Shown piece after piece: positions 45,802 through 55,095 of a DNA stretch of 64,000 nucleotides. The stretch's first letter is position 1; each line of letters opens with the position of its first letter. A program made the position numbers and the translations under genes. Below the pieces are notes generated by a model. The model made no database searches and was not told where the DNA came from. It saw only the letters and a program-made list of their open reading frames with translations. This DNA is from CAYJLB01 sp964370845 (GTDB lineage: Bacteria > Bacillota > Clostridia > Oscillospirales > Ruminococcaceae): assembly GCA_964370845.1 (NCBI GenBank), contig CAYJLB010000008.1, positions 1 through 64,000 on the forward strand, given 5' to 3'.

Positions 45802-46812
45802 TTAAAGATTTTCTAGGGATAAAGTAGCAATTCCGTTTAGGTCAAGTCCAGCAATTTTTCCAGCTTTATAATCAAAAAAGCCTTGAGAAGCAATCATAAC
45901 TGCATTGTCACCGCAAAGGGACAAAGGCGGAATATACAAGGATTTCCCCTCTTTTTCACAAGCTTTTGCCATTTTTTCACGAAGACCCGAATTTGCGGAA
46001 ACTCCACCAGCTACAGCAATTTTATCATATCCTAAAATTTCAGCCGCTTTCATAGTTTTTTCCACCAAAATGTCAGTTATTGTCTTTTGAAAAGAGGCAG
46101 CAAGGTCATTTTTGTCCATTTCGTCCCCTTTTTGAGTGCTGTTATGAACAAGATTTATTACAGCAGTTTTAAGCCCCGAAAAGCTAAAATCAAGCTCGCT
46201 TCCTGTCACTTTTGGGTGAGGGAATTTATAAGCATTTTCATTTCCAAGTTTAGCAGCTTTATCAATATGAACTCCTCCAGGGTAAGGAAAACCCACTACC
46301 CTAGCCACTTTGTCAAAACATTCCCCCGCCGCATCGTCACGAGTTCGCCCGATAACTTTAAAGGTAGTGTGGGTTAAAACTTCCACAATATGGCTGTGTC
46401 CACCGCTTGCAACCAAACATAAATAAGGCGGTTTTAATTCAGGAAAAGCGATGTAATTTGTAGCAATATGCCCTGCAATATGATGAACAGGTATAAGTGG
46501 CAAATTTTTCGACAGTGCAAGCCCTTTTGCAAAGCTAATTCCAACCAACAAAGCGCCGATTAAACCAGGGGCATAAGTAACAGCAATTCCGTCAATTTCA
46601 TCAAGGGTTAAACCCGCATCAGCTAAGGCTTTTTCCACAGTTGGAAGTATATTTTCACAGTGTCTTCTTGAAGCAATTTCAGGAACCACACCGCCAAATT
46701 TTTTATGTTCTTCAATTTGGGTCGAAACAACGGAGGAAAGAACCTTTAAACCGTCTTCCACCACCGCTGCCGCAGTTTCGTCACAAGAACTTTCAATTCC
46801 AAGTATTTTCAT
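45802..46812 (-). CDS. tsaD: TsaD, tRNA t6A threonylcarbamoyltransferase
   Basis: 336 residues. Transfers threonylcarbamoyl to A37 of ANN-decoding tRNAs with TsaB and TsaE. ASKHA start ILGIESSCDETAAAVVEDG, metal-binding His111 and His115 in VHHIAGHIATN, and VAGGVSANSGLR. Overlaps rimI by one base. tsaB and tsaE are not in the window. Confidence 0.96.
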   Translation of the reverse strand: MKILGIESSCDETAAAVVEDGLKVLSSVVSTQIEEHKKFGGVVPEIASRRHCENILPTVEKALADAGLTLDEIDGIAVTYAPGLIGALLVGISFAKGLALSKNLPLIPVHHIAGHIATNYIAFPELKPPYLCLVASGGHSHIVEVLTHTTFKVIGRTRDDAAGECFDKVARVVGFPYPGGVHIDKAAKLGNENAYKFPHPKVTGSELDFSFSGLKTAVINLVHNSTQKGDEMDKNDLAASFQKTITDILVEKTMKAAEILGYDKIAVAGGVSANSGLREKMAKACEKEGKSLYIPPLSLCGDNAVMIASQGFFDYKAGKIAGLDLNGIATLSLENL

Positions 46813-47282
46813 TATTTTATGTCATTCCTTTCTTCACTATTTAGGAAAATTTTTGTCATAATAAGTGCATTTTCTATCGGTTTTTCATAGAAATTTTTCC
46901 TCATTCCAAGTATTTCATAACCGAATTTTTTATATAAATTTTGGGCAACAATATTGCTTTCTCGAACTTCAAGACTTGAAGAAATACCTTTATTCAAAAG
47001 GATTAATTTGTGGATTTGAGTCAGCAAATTCTCACCAATTTTATTTCCACGCATTTGGGGTAAAACTGCAATATTGTTAATGAAAAATTCCCCGAAAAAA
47101 ATTCTTCCATTAACAAAACCACAGATTTCATCACCATTTTTTGCTACAATTGTAATAGCTTCCTCAATAAATAATTCGTTGTAAAAAGCGTCTTTAGACC
47201 AAGGCATTGAGAAGCTTTCAAGTTCAACTTTATACACTCCCTCAACATCTTGATGTTCCATTTTTTTGTAAATTATGTCCAT
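46812..47282 (-). CDS. rimI: RimI, ribosomal protein S18 alanine N-acetyltransferase
   Basis: 156-residue GNAT: MDIIYKKMEHQDVEGVYKVELESF, INNIAVLPQMRGNKIGENLLTQI (Q/R-x-x-G-x-G/I), SLEVRESNIVAQNLYKKFGYE. The SLEVRxSN block is characteristic of RimI. Between polA and tsaD, its usual company in Clostridia. Confidence 0.92.
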   Translation of the reverse strand: MDIIYKKMEHQDVEGVYKVELESFSMPWSKDAFYNELFIEEAITIVAKNGDEICGFVNGRIFFGEFFINNIAVLPQMRGNKIGENLLTQIHKLILLNKGISSSLEVRESNIVAQNLYKKFGYEILGMRKNFYEKPIENALIMTKIFLNSEERNDIK

Positions 47283-47307
47283 ATTTTAACTCCATTTTTG
47301 TTGAGGT

Positions 47308-49842
47308 TTAACCTTTTGCAATATACCAACTTTCACCACAATTCACGTCCGCAGTAAGTGGAACTGATAGTTTTACCGCATTTTCCATTTCCTCTTGCAA
47401 AATCGCAGATGCTCTATCTTTGTCAGCTAAAGAGCTTTCCACAATCAATTCATCGTGAACTTGCAAAATCAGCCTTGCATCAAGTTTTTCCGCTAAAAGT
47501 CGCTTGTAAACTTTCACCATTGCAATCTTAATTATATCCGCAGCTGCCCCTTGAATAGGCGCGTTCATAGCCGCTCTTTTACCGAAAGCTTGCAACATTT
47601 TGTTTGAAGAAGAAAGTTCAGGAATGTACCTTCTTCGGTTAAAAATCGTTGTAACAAAACCATTTTTTATCCCGTCGGCAACAGTTTTATCCATATATTC
47701 GGACACATTTTTGAAATTTTCAAGATAATCTTTTATATAAGTGTTAGCTTGCGCCATTGTGACACCGATGTCTTTTGCTAAAGAAAAAGCTCCAATTCCG
47801 TAGATAATTCCAAAGTTTACAGCCTTTGCTGCACTTCGCATTTCTGGCAAAACAAAATCTTCGGGAATGTCAAAAACTTGTGAGGCAGTCCTTGTATGAA
47901 TGTCTTTATTTTCAATAAAAGCCTCTTTCATGTTAGGGTCATCGCAAACGTGTGCTAAAACACGCAATTCAATCTGACTATAATCGGCATCTAGCAGAAT
48001 ATAATCCTCTTTTGCAACAAAGAATTTACGCATATTTCGCCCAATTTCCTTGCGGACAGGGATATTTTGCATATTGGGTTCTGTGGAGGAAATTCGCCCT
48101 GTTCGGGTTTCAGTTTGGTTAAATGATGAGTGAATTCGCCCGTCCTCACCCGTAACTTTAAGCAGTCCCTCAACATAGGTGGAATTTAATTTTGTAAGAG
48201 TTCGATATTCAATTATTAGGCTTATAATCGGGTGTTTTGAAACCAAACTTTCAAGAACTTCCGCATTGGTTGAGTACCCTGTTTTAGTTTTTTTCTTTGC
48301 TGGCAACCCTAGTTCCTCAAATAGTACAACTCCAAGCTGTTTTGGTGAAGAAATGTTGAATTCATGCCCCGAAAGCTCAAAAATTCGACCCTCAATTCCT
48401 TTTATATCAAGGGTAAGTTTTTCTCCAAAATCAGTAACTCCCTTTGTGTCAATTTTTATTCCTAAGTATTCCATTGAAGCCAAAACTTCGCACAAGGGTT
48501 GCTCAACTTCAAAAAGAAGATTTTCCATTTCAGTGGCTCTAATTTCATTAAGCAATTTATCGCACAAATCCGCTAAAGAAGCCATATCCGCCCATTCCGC
48601 CATATCATTTCGATAAGAAACTTGGTAAGCATTACATAGATTTTCAACAGTATAATCACTCGCCATTGAATTCAGAAGATAACCAGCTAAATCTGCCGAA
48701 AAAGTCAAATTTTCCAAGTTTTTTCCAGCTTTAAAACAGAATTTATATGCAACTTTTGGATTAATAGTTCTTTTTTTGTTTTCGCTTGCAAAATATGACA
48801 AAATTATACTTTCATCTTTTGTATAATAGATTGTATCGGCTAAAAATATTTCCAATTGTTCATTCTTATAAATAAAAGTTGTTTCTTTTGTGAAAAGTGC
48901 TAGTTTTTCAATTGTTAATTCTTCTAATTTGATGGGAGCTTTTGGCGTGTTATCTTCAATTATAAGGGAAGTTTGCTCACTTTCTCCCTTAATTTTAAGC
49001 CTTTCAGCTAATTTAAACATTTCCAAATCCACGAGTAAATCTTTTAACTTATCTTCCTGTCTTTCCTTTAAAATATAGGAAGAAATGTCACTTTCAATTG
49101 GTGCATCTTGGGAAATTGTAGCAAGCCATTTTGATGTAAATGCGTCCTCTTTCCCCTTTTCAAGCTTCGCCTTTACACCTGCTGAAACCGTGAGATTTTC
49201 AATGTTTTCGTAAAGTTCCTCAACGGTTGGATAGGCTTTTATTAAGGTTAGGGCAGTTTTTTCTCCAATTCCTGCCACTCCAGAAATATTGTCCGAGCTG
49301 TCCCCCATTAAAGCCTTTAAATCGATGAGTTGGATAGGTTTTAAGCCATAATTTTCAACAAAAAGTGCCTCGTCATAGCTAATTGTTTCCTTGTTTGTGG
49401 CAAGTCGAATTGTTACATTATCGTTGATAAGTTGTAAATTGTCCCTGTCACCAGTTAAAATGTAACATTCATCATTGCTTTGAGTGGAAAATTTTGCTAA
49501 AGTGCCTAAAACGTCATCAGCTTCAAATCCCTCAACCTCAAGAACTGTAACTCCCAAAAGTTTAAGCAAATCTTTCATAACAGGAAGCTGTGAAGCCAAT
49601 TCCATAGGCATACCTTTCCTATTCGCCTTGTAGCTTTCCACCTTTTTATGGCGAAAAGTTGGCGCCTTTAAGTCAAAAGCAACAACAACACAATCAGGTT
49701 TAAGAAGTTCAATTTCTTTCAAATAAATGTTCATAAAACCAGTTATTGCGTTGGTGAAAAAACCTTTTTTGTTGGAAAGCACTTTAATTCCGTAAAAAGC
49801 ACGGTTTAAGATACTATTTCCGTCTATAGCTAAAATTTTCAT
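47308..49842 (-). CDS. polA: DNA polymerase I
   Basis: 844 residues. The 5'-3' exonuclease domain (1-290) has ILTGDRDNLQLI and ALMGDSSDNISGVAGIGEKTA. The 3'-5' exonuclease region (about 300-450) lacks the acidic DxE motif, so proofreading is predicted absent, as in many Firmicutes. The polymerase domain has motif A DADYSQIELRVLAHV, motif B RSAAKAVNFGIIYGIG and motif C QVHDELIVE. Lies upstream of rimI and tsaD on the same strand. Confidence 0.96.
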   Translation of the reverse strand: MKILAIDGNSILNRAFYGIKVLSNKKGFFTNAITGFMNIYLKEIELLKPDCVVVAFDLKAPTFRHKKVESYKANRKGMPMELASQLPVMKDLLKLLGVTVLEVEGFEADDVLGTLAKFSTQSNDECYILTGDRDNLQLINDNVTIRLATNKETISYDEALFVENYGLKPIQLIDLKALMGDSSDNISGVAGIGEKTALTLIKAYPTVEELYENIENLTVSAGVKAKLEKGKEDAFTSKWLATISQDAPIESDISSYILKERQEDKLKDLLVDLEMFKLAERLKIKGESEQTSLIIEDNTPKAPIKLEELTIEKLALFTKETTFIYKNEQLEIFLADTIYYTKDESIILSYFASENKKRTINPKVAYKFCFKAGKNLENLTFSADLAGYLLNSMASDYTVENLCNAYQVSYRNDMAEWADMASLADLCDKLLNEIRATEMENLLFEVEQPLCEVLASMEYLGIKIDTKGVTDFGEKLTLDIKGIEGRIFELSGHEFNISSPKQLGVVLFEELGLPAKKKTKTGYSTNAEVLESLVSKHPIISLIIEYRTLTKLNSTYVEGLLKVTGEDGRIHSSFNQTETRTGRISSTEPNMQNIPVRKEIGRNMRKFFVAKEDYILLDADYSQIELRVLAHVCDDPNMKEAFIENKDIHTRTASQVFDIPEDFVLPEMRSAAKAVNFGIIYGIGAFSLAKDIGVTMAQANTYIKDYLENFKNVSEYMDKTVADGIKNGFVTTIFNRRRYIPELSSSNKMLQAFGKRAAMNAPIQGAAADIIKIAMVKVYKRLLAEKLDARLILQVHDELIVESSLADKDRASAILQEEMENAVKLSVPLTADVNCGESWYIAKG

Positions 49843-50043
49843 AAGTGATAATTCCTTTCATTAAATACAATTAATAATATTATATCACATATTATAGGAA
49901 AATAAAAGTCAAGATTTTATAGTTTACGCAAAAACAAAGTTAAAAACAACATATTAATATTTAATAATAGTTAATTAAGTTAGCCGAATGATAAAAAAAA
50001 TTGTGTCGAATTTGTTAATTATTCATAAAAATTAAATAAGGTA

Positions 50044-50072
50044 TTGCAATTTTATTATAAATGATATATAAT
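50044..50072 (+). promoter_or_regulatory. Promoter of the EF-G-like gene
   Basis: -35 TTGCAA (50044-50049), 17-bp spacer, -10 TATAAT (50067-50072). The rest of the 49843-50146 gap between divergent genes is AT-rich with nothing else seen. Confidence 0.7.
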
Positions 50073-50146
50073 AACACTTGTAAGTACTTTAATAAAAGTA
50101 TAAAAAATTAATTAGACATCAAAAATAAGAAGGGACTGAGTAGATT

Positions 50147-52210
50147 ATGAAAAATTATGAAAGTACGAGGATTAAAAATATCGCTGTGGCAGGGCAGGGT
50201 GGTTCGGGAAAGACTGCACTTGTAGAAGCTTTGCTGTACAAAAGCGGTATGACCGACAGACTTGGAAAAGTTGCAGACGGAAACACTGTGAGCGATAACG
50301 CTCCCGAAGAAATAAAGAGAAGTAGTTCAATTTATACCTCTCTTTCCTATTATGAAAAAGATGACTTTAAGGTGAATTTGCTTGATACTCCTGGATTTTT
50401 TGATTATGAAGGAGCAATGCAAGAAGGTATTTATGCTTGTGGCTGTACCCTTATCACAGTTTCGGGTAAATCTGGCGTGAAAGTTGGTACCGAAAAAGCT
50501 TATAAATATGCAAAACAATACGGACATTCTTCTATGTTCGTTATCACTAAAATTGATGAACAAAATGCTGATTTCTATAAGGTTTTGGCTGACCTAAAAA
50601 CTGCTTTTGGACCTTCTGTTTGTCCAATCGTTGTTCCTTATGACATTGACGAGAGCACTAAGGGCTATGTCAATTTGATTGAAATGAAAGCTTATAAATA
50701 TAATGATAAAGGTGAAGCTGTTGAAATCGATATGCCTGAGTCGGAATATCGCCTTGACGGACTTGTTGCCGCTGTGAGCGAAGCTGTTGCTGAAGTTGAT
50801 GAAGAACACTTTGAGAAATATTTCTCTGGTGAACAATTCACTCAAAAAGAACTTATCGACGGTATCCACAAAGGTATGAACGAGGGTATTATCACTCCTG
50901 TAACTTGTGTGAGTTCCACTACTTTAGCGGGAATTGATATGCTTCAAAAAGAAATTACTTTGCTACTTCCTGCCCCTGTTGAAAACGCTGTTATTTTAGC
51001 GGAAACAGAAGATGGTGAGCCTTGCGAAGTTGCTTATAATGATTCAGACCCGTTGTCAGCTTTTGTCTTTAAGACAGTTTCTGACCCATTTATTGGAAAA
51101 CTTTCCTACATAAAAGTTATTTCTGGAAAAATTACATCTGGTACAGAATTTTACAACCCACGCACTAAATCTACTGAAAAAATCGGTAAAATTTACACTA
51201 TGCTTGGGAAAAAACAAATTGAAATCACTGAAGCTGGAACTGGGGAAATTTTTGTTGCTACAAAACTTTCAGTTGCAACTAATGACACAATTTGTTCAGC
51301 AAAAAGAGTTGTAATTTTCCCTAAAATTGATTTTGTAAAACCTTGCTATAGCATGGCTGTTTTCACAAAAACTCAAGGTGATGAAGGAAAAATCTCTCAA
51401 GGTATTCAAAAATTAATCGACGAAGATATGACTTTAACATATATTCAAGATAAGGATACTCACGAGCAAATTTTAAGCGGTATGGGCGAACTTCACTTGT
51501 CCGCTGCTTTAGCAAAATTGAAAACTGGTTTTGGTGCGGAAGTTGCACTGGCTGTGCCAAAAATTCCTTATAGAGAAACAATTCGCAAGAAAGTTAAAGT
51601 TCAAGGGAAATACAAAAAACAATCAGGCGGTCACGGGCAATATGGTGATGTTTGGATTGAATTTGAGCCTTGTGTTTCCGATAGTTTAGTCTTTGAAGAA
51701 AAAGTTTTCGGTGGCGCTGTTCCTCGAAACTACTTCCCTGCTGTTGAAAAAGGTTTGACTGATTGCGTTGCTAAGGGTGTGCTTGCTGGCTTCCCTGTTG
51801 TTGGGCTAAAAGCTATCTTAGTAGACGGTTCTTACCACCCAGTTGACTCCTCTGAACTTGCATTTAAAATGGCTGCTTCAGCGGCTTATAAAGAGGGCTT
51901 GAAGATTGCTGAACCTATACTTCTTGAGCCAATTTGTGAGCTAAAAGTTAAAGTTTCTGATGACAACACTGGTGATGTAATGGGCGACCTTAACAAACGC
52001 CGTGGTAGAGTTCTTGGAATGAATCCACTTGGTGAGGGAATGACAGAAGTAGTTGCAGAAGTTCCACGAAGCGAAATGCAAAACTATACAATGTTTATTC
52101 GCCAACTTACTCAAGGTAAAGGTTCTTTCTCCCTTGAATTTGTTAGATATGAACAACTTCCACCACACTTAATTGCTGATGTAATTGCTAAAAACGCTTT
52201 AGCTGAATAA
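50147..52210 (+). CDS. EF-G paralogue (FusA2-like translational GTPase)
   Basis: 687 residues with EF-G domain order: GTPase, domain II (DPFIGKLSYIKVISGKI), III (LSGMGELHLSAALAKLKTGFG), IV (KQSGGHGQYGDVWIEFEP) and V (CELKVKVSDDNTGDVMGDLNKRRGRVLGM). G1 is GQGGSGKT and G4 TKID. In G3 the sequence is DTPGFFDYEG, with Phe84 where EF-G has the catalytic histidine (DTPGH). This and the short GTPase domain mark the EF-G-II group, whose role (stress translation or ribosome maintenance) is unsettled. It is not the main fusA. Confidence 0.88.
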   Translation: MKNYESTRIKNIAVAGQGGSGKTALVEALLYKSGMTDRLGKVADGNTVSDNAPEEIKRSSSIYTSLSYYEKDDFKVNLLDTPGFFDYEGAMQEGIYACGCTLITVSGKSGVKVGTEKAYKYAKQYGHSSMFVITKIDEQNADFYKVLADLKTAFGPSVCPIVVPYDIDESTKGYVNLIEMKAYKYNDKGEAVEIDMPESEYRLDGLVAAVSEAVAEVDEEHFEKYFSGEQFTQKELIDGIHKGMNEGIITPVTCVSSTTLAGIDMLQKEITLLLPAPVENAVILAETEDGEPCEVAYNDSDPLSAFVFKTVSDPFIGKLSYIKVISGKITSGTEFYNPRTKSTEKIGKIYTMLGKKQIEITEAGTGEIFVATKLSVATNDTICSAKRVVIFPKIDFVKPCYSMAVFTKTQGDEGKISQGIQKLIDEDMTLTYIQDKDTHEQILSGMGELHLSAALAKLKTGFGAEVALAVPKIPYRETIRKKVKVQGKYKKQSGGHGQYGDVWIEFEPCVSDSLVFEEKVFGGAVPRNYFPAVEKGLTDCVAKGVLAGFPVVGLKAILVDGSYHPVDSSELAFKMAASAAYKEGLKIAEPILLEPICELKVKVSDDNTGDVMGDLNKRRGRVLGMNPLGEGMTEVVAEVPRSEMQNYTMFIRQLTQGKGSFSLEFVRYEQLPPHLIADVIAKNALAE

Positions 52211-52216
52211 AATTTT

Positions 52217-52256
52217 AAAGGTTGTAACGAGAATTATTTTTCGTTACAACCTTTTT
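52217..52256 (+). terminator. Terminator with GTAACGA-type stem
   Basis: AAAGGTTGTAACGA/TCGTTACAACCTTT stem and T-run, 7 bp after the stop codon. Near-identical core to 40094 and 58674. Confidence 0.85.
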
Positions 52257-52300
52257 TTATAATAATAAATAAAAATTTTGAAAATATTATCTTTTTTTTA

Positions 52301-52370
52301 TTGACAATTATGTATATTTAGTAGTATAATAAAAATTGAATTCAATATTAATATAAATTTAATTCAATTT
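52301..52370 (+). promoter_or_regulatory. Promoter of the glycosidase gene with inverted repeat
   Basis: -35 TTGACA (52301-52306), 18-bp spacer, -10 TATAAT (52325-52330). An inverted repeat AAATTGAATT/AATTCAATTT (52333-52342 and 52361-52370, 18-bp spacer) begins just past the -10, as for a repressor site. Confidence 0.65.
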
Positions 52371-52394
52371 AGTTTGTAAAGGAATGACGTTAAA

Positions 52395-53900
52395 ATGAAA
52401 AATGTTAATCAATATAGCAAGAGTGAATTTGCTATTACTGCCCAATTTACTGGAAACCCTTTTGACAAAGTGATTAATTGCAAGGTTATCAGCCCAAAAA
52501 ACGAAACGTTTCTCACTGAATTATTTTACAATGGTGGAAAGGAGTTTATTGCAAGAATTTACACCGATGTTGTTGGTGAATATTCTTACGAAATTTTTGA
52601 CGAAGAAAAAGTTTATGAAAGTGGAAACTTTAACTGCGTGAAAAAAGATGGACTTCACGGAAAATTCCGTCAATCTAAAGCTGACCCTACAAAAATTGAA
52701 TATTACGACGGAACTCCGTATTATATGCTTGGATTTGAAGTTGACTGGTTATTTTTACTTGACGACTTGCAAGAAGATTTCCCTAAAGCTAAAGTTTTAA
52801 TCGATACAATCGACAAATATAAATTCAATATGGCTGTTGTTAGCCTTTATGCTCGTGACGTTACTTGGAGCGAGAGAATTGGCGGTTATGGCACAGAATT
52901 CGACTTTTCTAACCCAAAACAAGGCCCTTTTAAACAAAATCCTGACAACTACGAGGACACTGATTATGACACTTTAGATGTGGATTTCTTTAAACGTGTG
53001 GACAAAATTATGGATTATCTTTGCGAAAAAGACATTTCCGTTCACTTTATGATTTATGTTTGGAACAAATTTGTTAAGTGGGCTCCCCTTTTCTCCGAGC
53101 AAGATAATCGTTTCTATAATTATGTTATAAATCGCTATATGGCTTATCCAAATATGCTTTGGGACGTTTCAAAAGAAGCTCTTTCTTATGGAGTTGTTAC
53201 CGAAGAAGATATTTATAATAAGGCGAAAATTCTCCGTGAAAAAGACGTTTACAAAACTTTAGTTACCGTTCACGACGGTGGTTTTTGTAAAAATCACCCT
53301 GACGTTATTGACATGCATTCAATCCAAAATTGGGAATTTAATTTGATGCAAGGAATGCTTGATATTACTAATCTTGGTCACAATAATATAGTTTGTAACG
53401 TTGAACACGGCGGCTATGAAAAAGGTATTTATGCTGGATTCCACGGTGCTTATGTTGACCCTGTTATCTGCCTTGAAAGAAATTATATTTGTATGTTTGT
53501 AGGGCTTTATACCGTTTATTATTGGCAAAATTCTTCTTGGAATATTGTAGTTTGGGATATGGATTCACTTGCTGATGACTTTAAACCAAAACTTGAATAC
53601 TACAAAAATATGGCGAATTTTATGAAAGACATTAAGTTTGAAACATTAAAGCCTTCAGATATGTTTAACAAGAGAAAACTTGCTCTTGAGGACGACAAAT
53701 ATATGTATATACTTAAACCAACAGGAATGTCCCACCTTACTTTATGGAAAATGAACCCAGAAATAGGTAGCGATGTTTTATGGTTTAATCCTGTCACAAA
53801 TGAATATATTTCCCAAGAAATGAACGAGTATGACCGTACTTACGGCTACCCATCACCTTGGGGCGAGGATCTTTCTATCGTTAGAATTTGCAAACCGTAA
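52395..53900 (+). CDS. DUF5060/DUF4038-type glycoside hydrolase
   Basis: 501 residues. The N-terminal beta-sandwich (1-85; AQFTGNPFDKVINCKVISPKNE) resembles DUF5060. A TIM-barrel-like domain (about 95-420) has YYMLGFEVDWLFLL, NMAVVSLYARDVTW, FMIYVWNKFVKW, WDVSKEAL and NVEHGGYEKG with plausible catalytic acids. A small C-terminal beta domain follows. No signal peptide, so it acts on imported oligosaccharides. Exact substrate unknown; apiosidase-like and related GH families share this build. Confidence 0.75.
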   Translation: MKNVNQYSKSEFAITAQFTGNPFDKVINCKVISPKNETFLTELFYNGGKEFIARIYTDVVGEYSYEIFDEEKVYESGNFNCVKKDGLHGKFRQSKADPTKIEYYDGTPYYMLGFEVDWLFLLDDLQEDFPKAKVLIDTIDKYKFNMAVVSLYARDVTWSERIGGYGTEFDFSNPKQGPFKQNPDNYEDTDYDTLDVDFFKRVDKIMDYLCEKDISVHFMIYVWNKFVKWAPLFSEQDNRFYNYVINRYMAYPNMLWDVSKEALSYGVVTEEDIYNKAKILREKDVYKTLVTVHDGGFCKNHPDVIDMHSIQNWEFNLMQGMLDITNLGHNNIVCNVEHGGYEKGIYAGFHGAYVDPVICLERNYICMFVGLYTVYYWQNSSWNIVVWDMDSLADDFKPKLEYYKNMANFMKDIKFETLKPSDMFNKRKLALEDDKYMYILKPTGMSHLTLWKMNPEIGSDVLWFNPVTNEYISQEMNEYDRTYGYPSPWGEDLSIVRICKP

Positions 53901-53905
53901 TAAAA

Positions 53906-53939
53906 AAACACTTGTCACTAAAAAAAGTGGCAAGTGTTT
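53906..53939 (+). terminator. Terminator between convergent genes
   Basis: AAACACTTGTCAC/GTGGCAAGTGTTT stem with an A-rich loop. Confidence 0.8.
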
Positions 53940-53960
53940 CGATTATTTTTAAGCAAGCAA

Positions 53961-54455
53961 TTAATAAGCACCTTTTGAATAGGTAACTTCATAGCTATGC
54001 GTGTATATTTCAAAGACAATTCCGAACGGGTCTTCAACATAACACATTTTGTAAGGTTTTTCATTTGGGTAATATTCTTTAATTGGCATACGTTGTTTAC
54101 CACCGTGCTTTACAATTTTTTCTATCAAGCCTTCAATGTCAGGGTCTTGTACTGAAAAATGGAAAAGTCCTGTGTTTTTGAACTCAAATGGCTGTTTTTG
54201 CTTATCATTGTCTACAAATTCAAACAATTCAATTCCGATAGCATTTGAAGTTACCATATGTGCAATTTTAAAATCACCATGGCCTTTTCCAAACACTTCT
54301 TCACACATAATTCCTATTGCTGAAGAATTTTCCTCTTTGATAACTGATGGTTGCATAACAACGTACCAACCCATTACTTCGCTGTAAAACTTTAACGCCT
54401 GTTCTAAATTAGGTACAGACAAACCTATATGAGAAAATGCTCTTGGATAATTCAT
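53961..54455 (-). CDS. VOC (glyoxalase/dioxygenase-fold) protein
   Basis: 164 residues. Two beta-alpha-beta-beta-beta modules: FSHIGLSVPNLEQALKFYSEVMGW (His9 as metal ligand) and GLFHFSVQDPDIEGLIEKIVKHGG, ending in VEDPFGIVFEIYTHSYE. Substrate not determinable; such proteins often detoxify aldehydes or quinone-like compounds. Its promoter carries an HxlR-type operator and the HxlR gene lies directly upstream on the same strand. Confidence 0.85.
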   Translation of the reverse strand: MNYPRAFSHIGLSVPNLEQALKFYSEVMGWYVVMQPSVIKEENSSAIGIMCEEVFGKGHGDFKIAHMVTSNAIGIELFEFVDNDKQKQPFEFKNTGLFHFSVQDPDIEGLIEKIVKHGGKQRMPIKEYYPNEKPYKMCYVEDPFGIVFEIYTHSYEVTYSKGAY

Positions 54456-54484
54456 TTTCGTTACCTCCTTTAAGTTATATTTAT

Positions 54485-54532
54485 ATTATAACCTAAGTGT
54501 GGGTATTATGACAATAACGTACTTTTTTGTAC
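54485..54532 (-). promoter_or_regulatory. Promoter of VOC gene with HxlR-type operator
   Basis: Minus strand -35 TTGTCA (54509-54514), 18-bp spacer, -10 TATAAT (54485-54490). GTAC-N6-GTAC (54519-54532) lies just upstream of the -35 and abuts the hxlR stop codon. GTAC half-sites are typical for DUF24/HxlR regulators. Confidence 0.65.
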
Positions 54533-54874
54533 CTACATATCCCCTAGGGTTATTTCGTTTTTAATTGCATATTCTTTTGAAAAATCGCAAAATCCCTCTA
54601 CAAGCGGAATGAGAACTTTGTATTCCGTTGACAAAGAATATACAACGTTTAAAGGTTTTTCCGACACTACTGTCCTTATTAAAATGTCGCTTTGTTCAAG
54701 TTCTCTAAGCTGGGTTATTAACATTTTATGAGTTATGTCAGGAATTCCTTTTTGAAGCAAAGAAAATCTATTGTCACCGTTTAAAATATGCCAAAGTATT
54801 CGCATTTTCCACTTTCCGCCTAACAAATCCATGGATAATAGCAAGCCACAAGTATATTGTTTTTTTATTTTCAA
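54533..54874 (-). CDS. HxlR (DUF24) family redox-type regulator
   Basis: 113 residues: CGLLLSMDLLGGKWKMRILWHIL, RFSLLQKGIPDITHKMLITQLRELEQSDILIRTV and VVYSLSTEYKVLIPLV. The cysteine just before the first helix (Cys9) corresponds to the sensor thiol of YodB-type members, which respond to quinones and aldehydes. Probably controls the VOC gene, perhaps also the divergent exporter. Confidence 0.9.
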   Translation of the reverse strand: MKIKKQYTCGLLLSMDLLGGKWKMRILWHILNGDNRFSLLQKGIPDITHKMLITQLRELEQSDILIRTVVSEKPLNVVYSLSTEYKVLIPLVEGFCDFSKEYAIKNEITLGDM

Positions 54875-55002
54875 AGTTATCCTCCCCTTTTCAAAAATAT
54901 GCCACTTTAACTATAACATAAATTTGAAAATAAAACAAGATTTTGCAAAAAATACATAACTTTCCACCAAGATGTGTTAAGGGGAAATACTTTACATTGT
55001 TC

Positions 55003-55060
55003 TTGACATATTTCCAAAATATGTTATAATTACTTATCAGTTTACTAAATTAAACTGATA
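55003..55060 (+). promoter_or_regulatory. Promoter of ABC exporter with perfect inverted repeat
   Basis: -35 TTGACA (55003-55008), 16-bp spacer, -10 TATAAT (55025-55030). TATCAGTTTA-N6-TAAACTGATA (55035-55060), a perfect 10-bp-arm inverted repeat, covers the predicted transcription start: a classical repressor position. The binding regulator is not identified. Confidence 0.75.
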
Positions 55061-55095
55061 AAAATCTACAATAAAAGGAGCGTGAGTTTTAGAAT

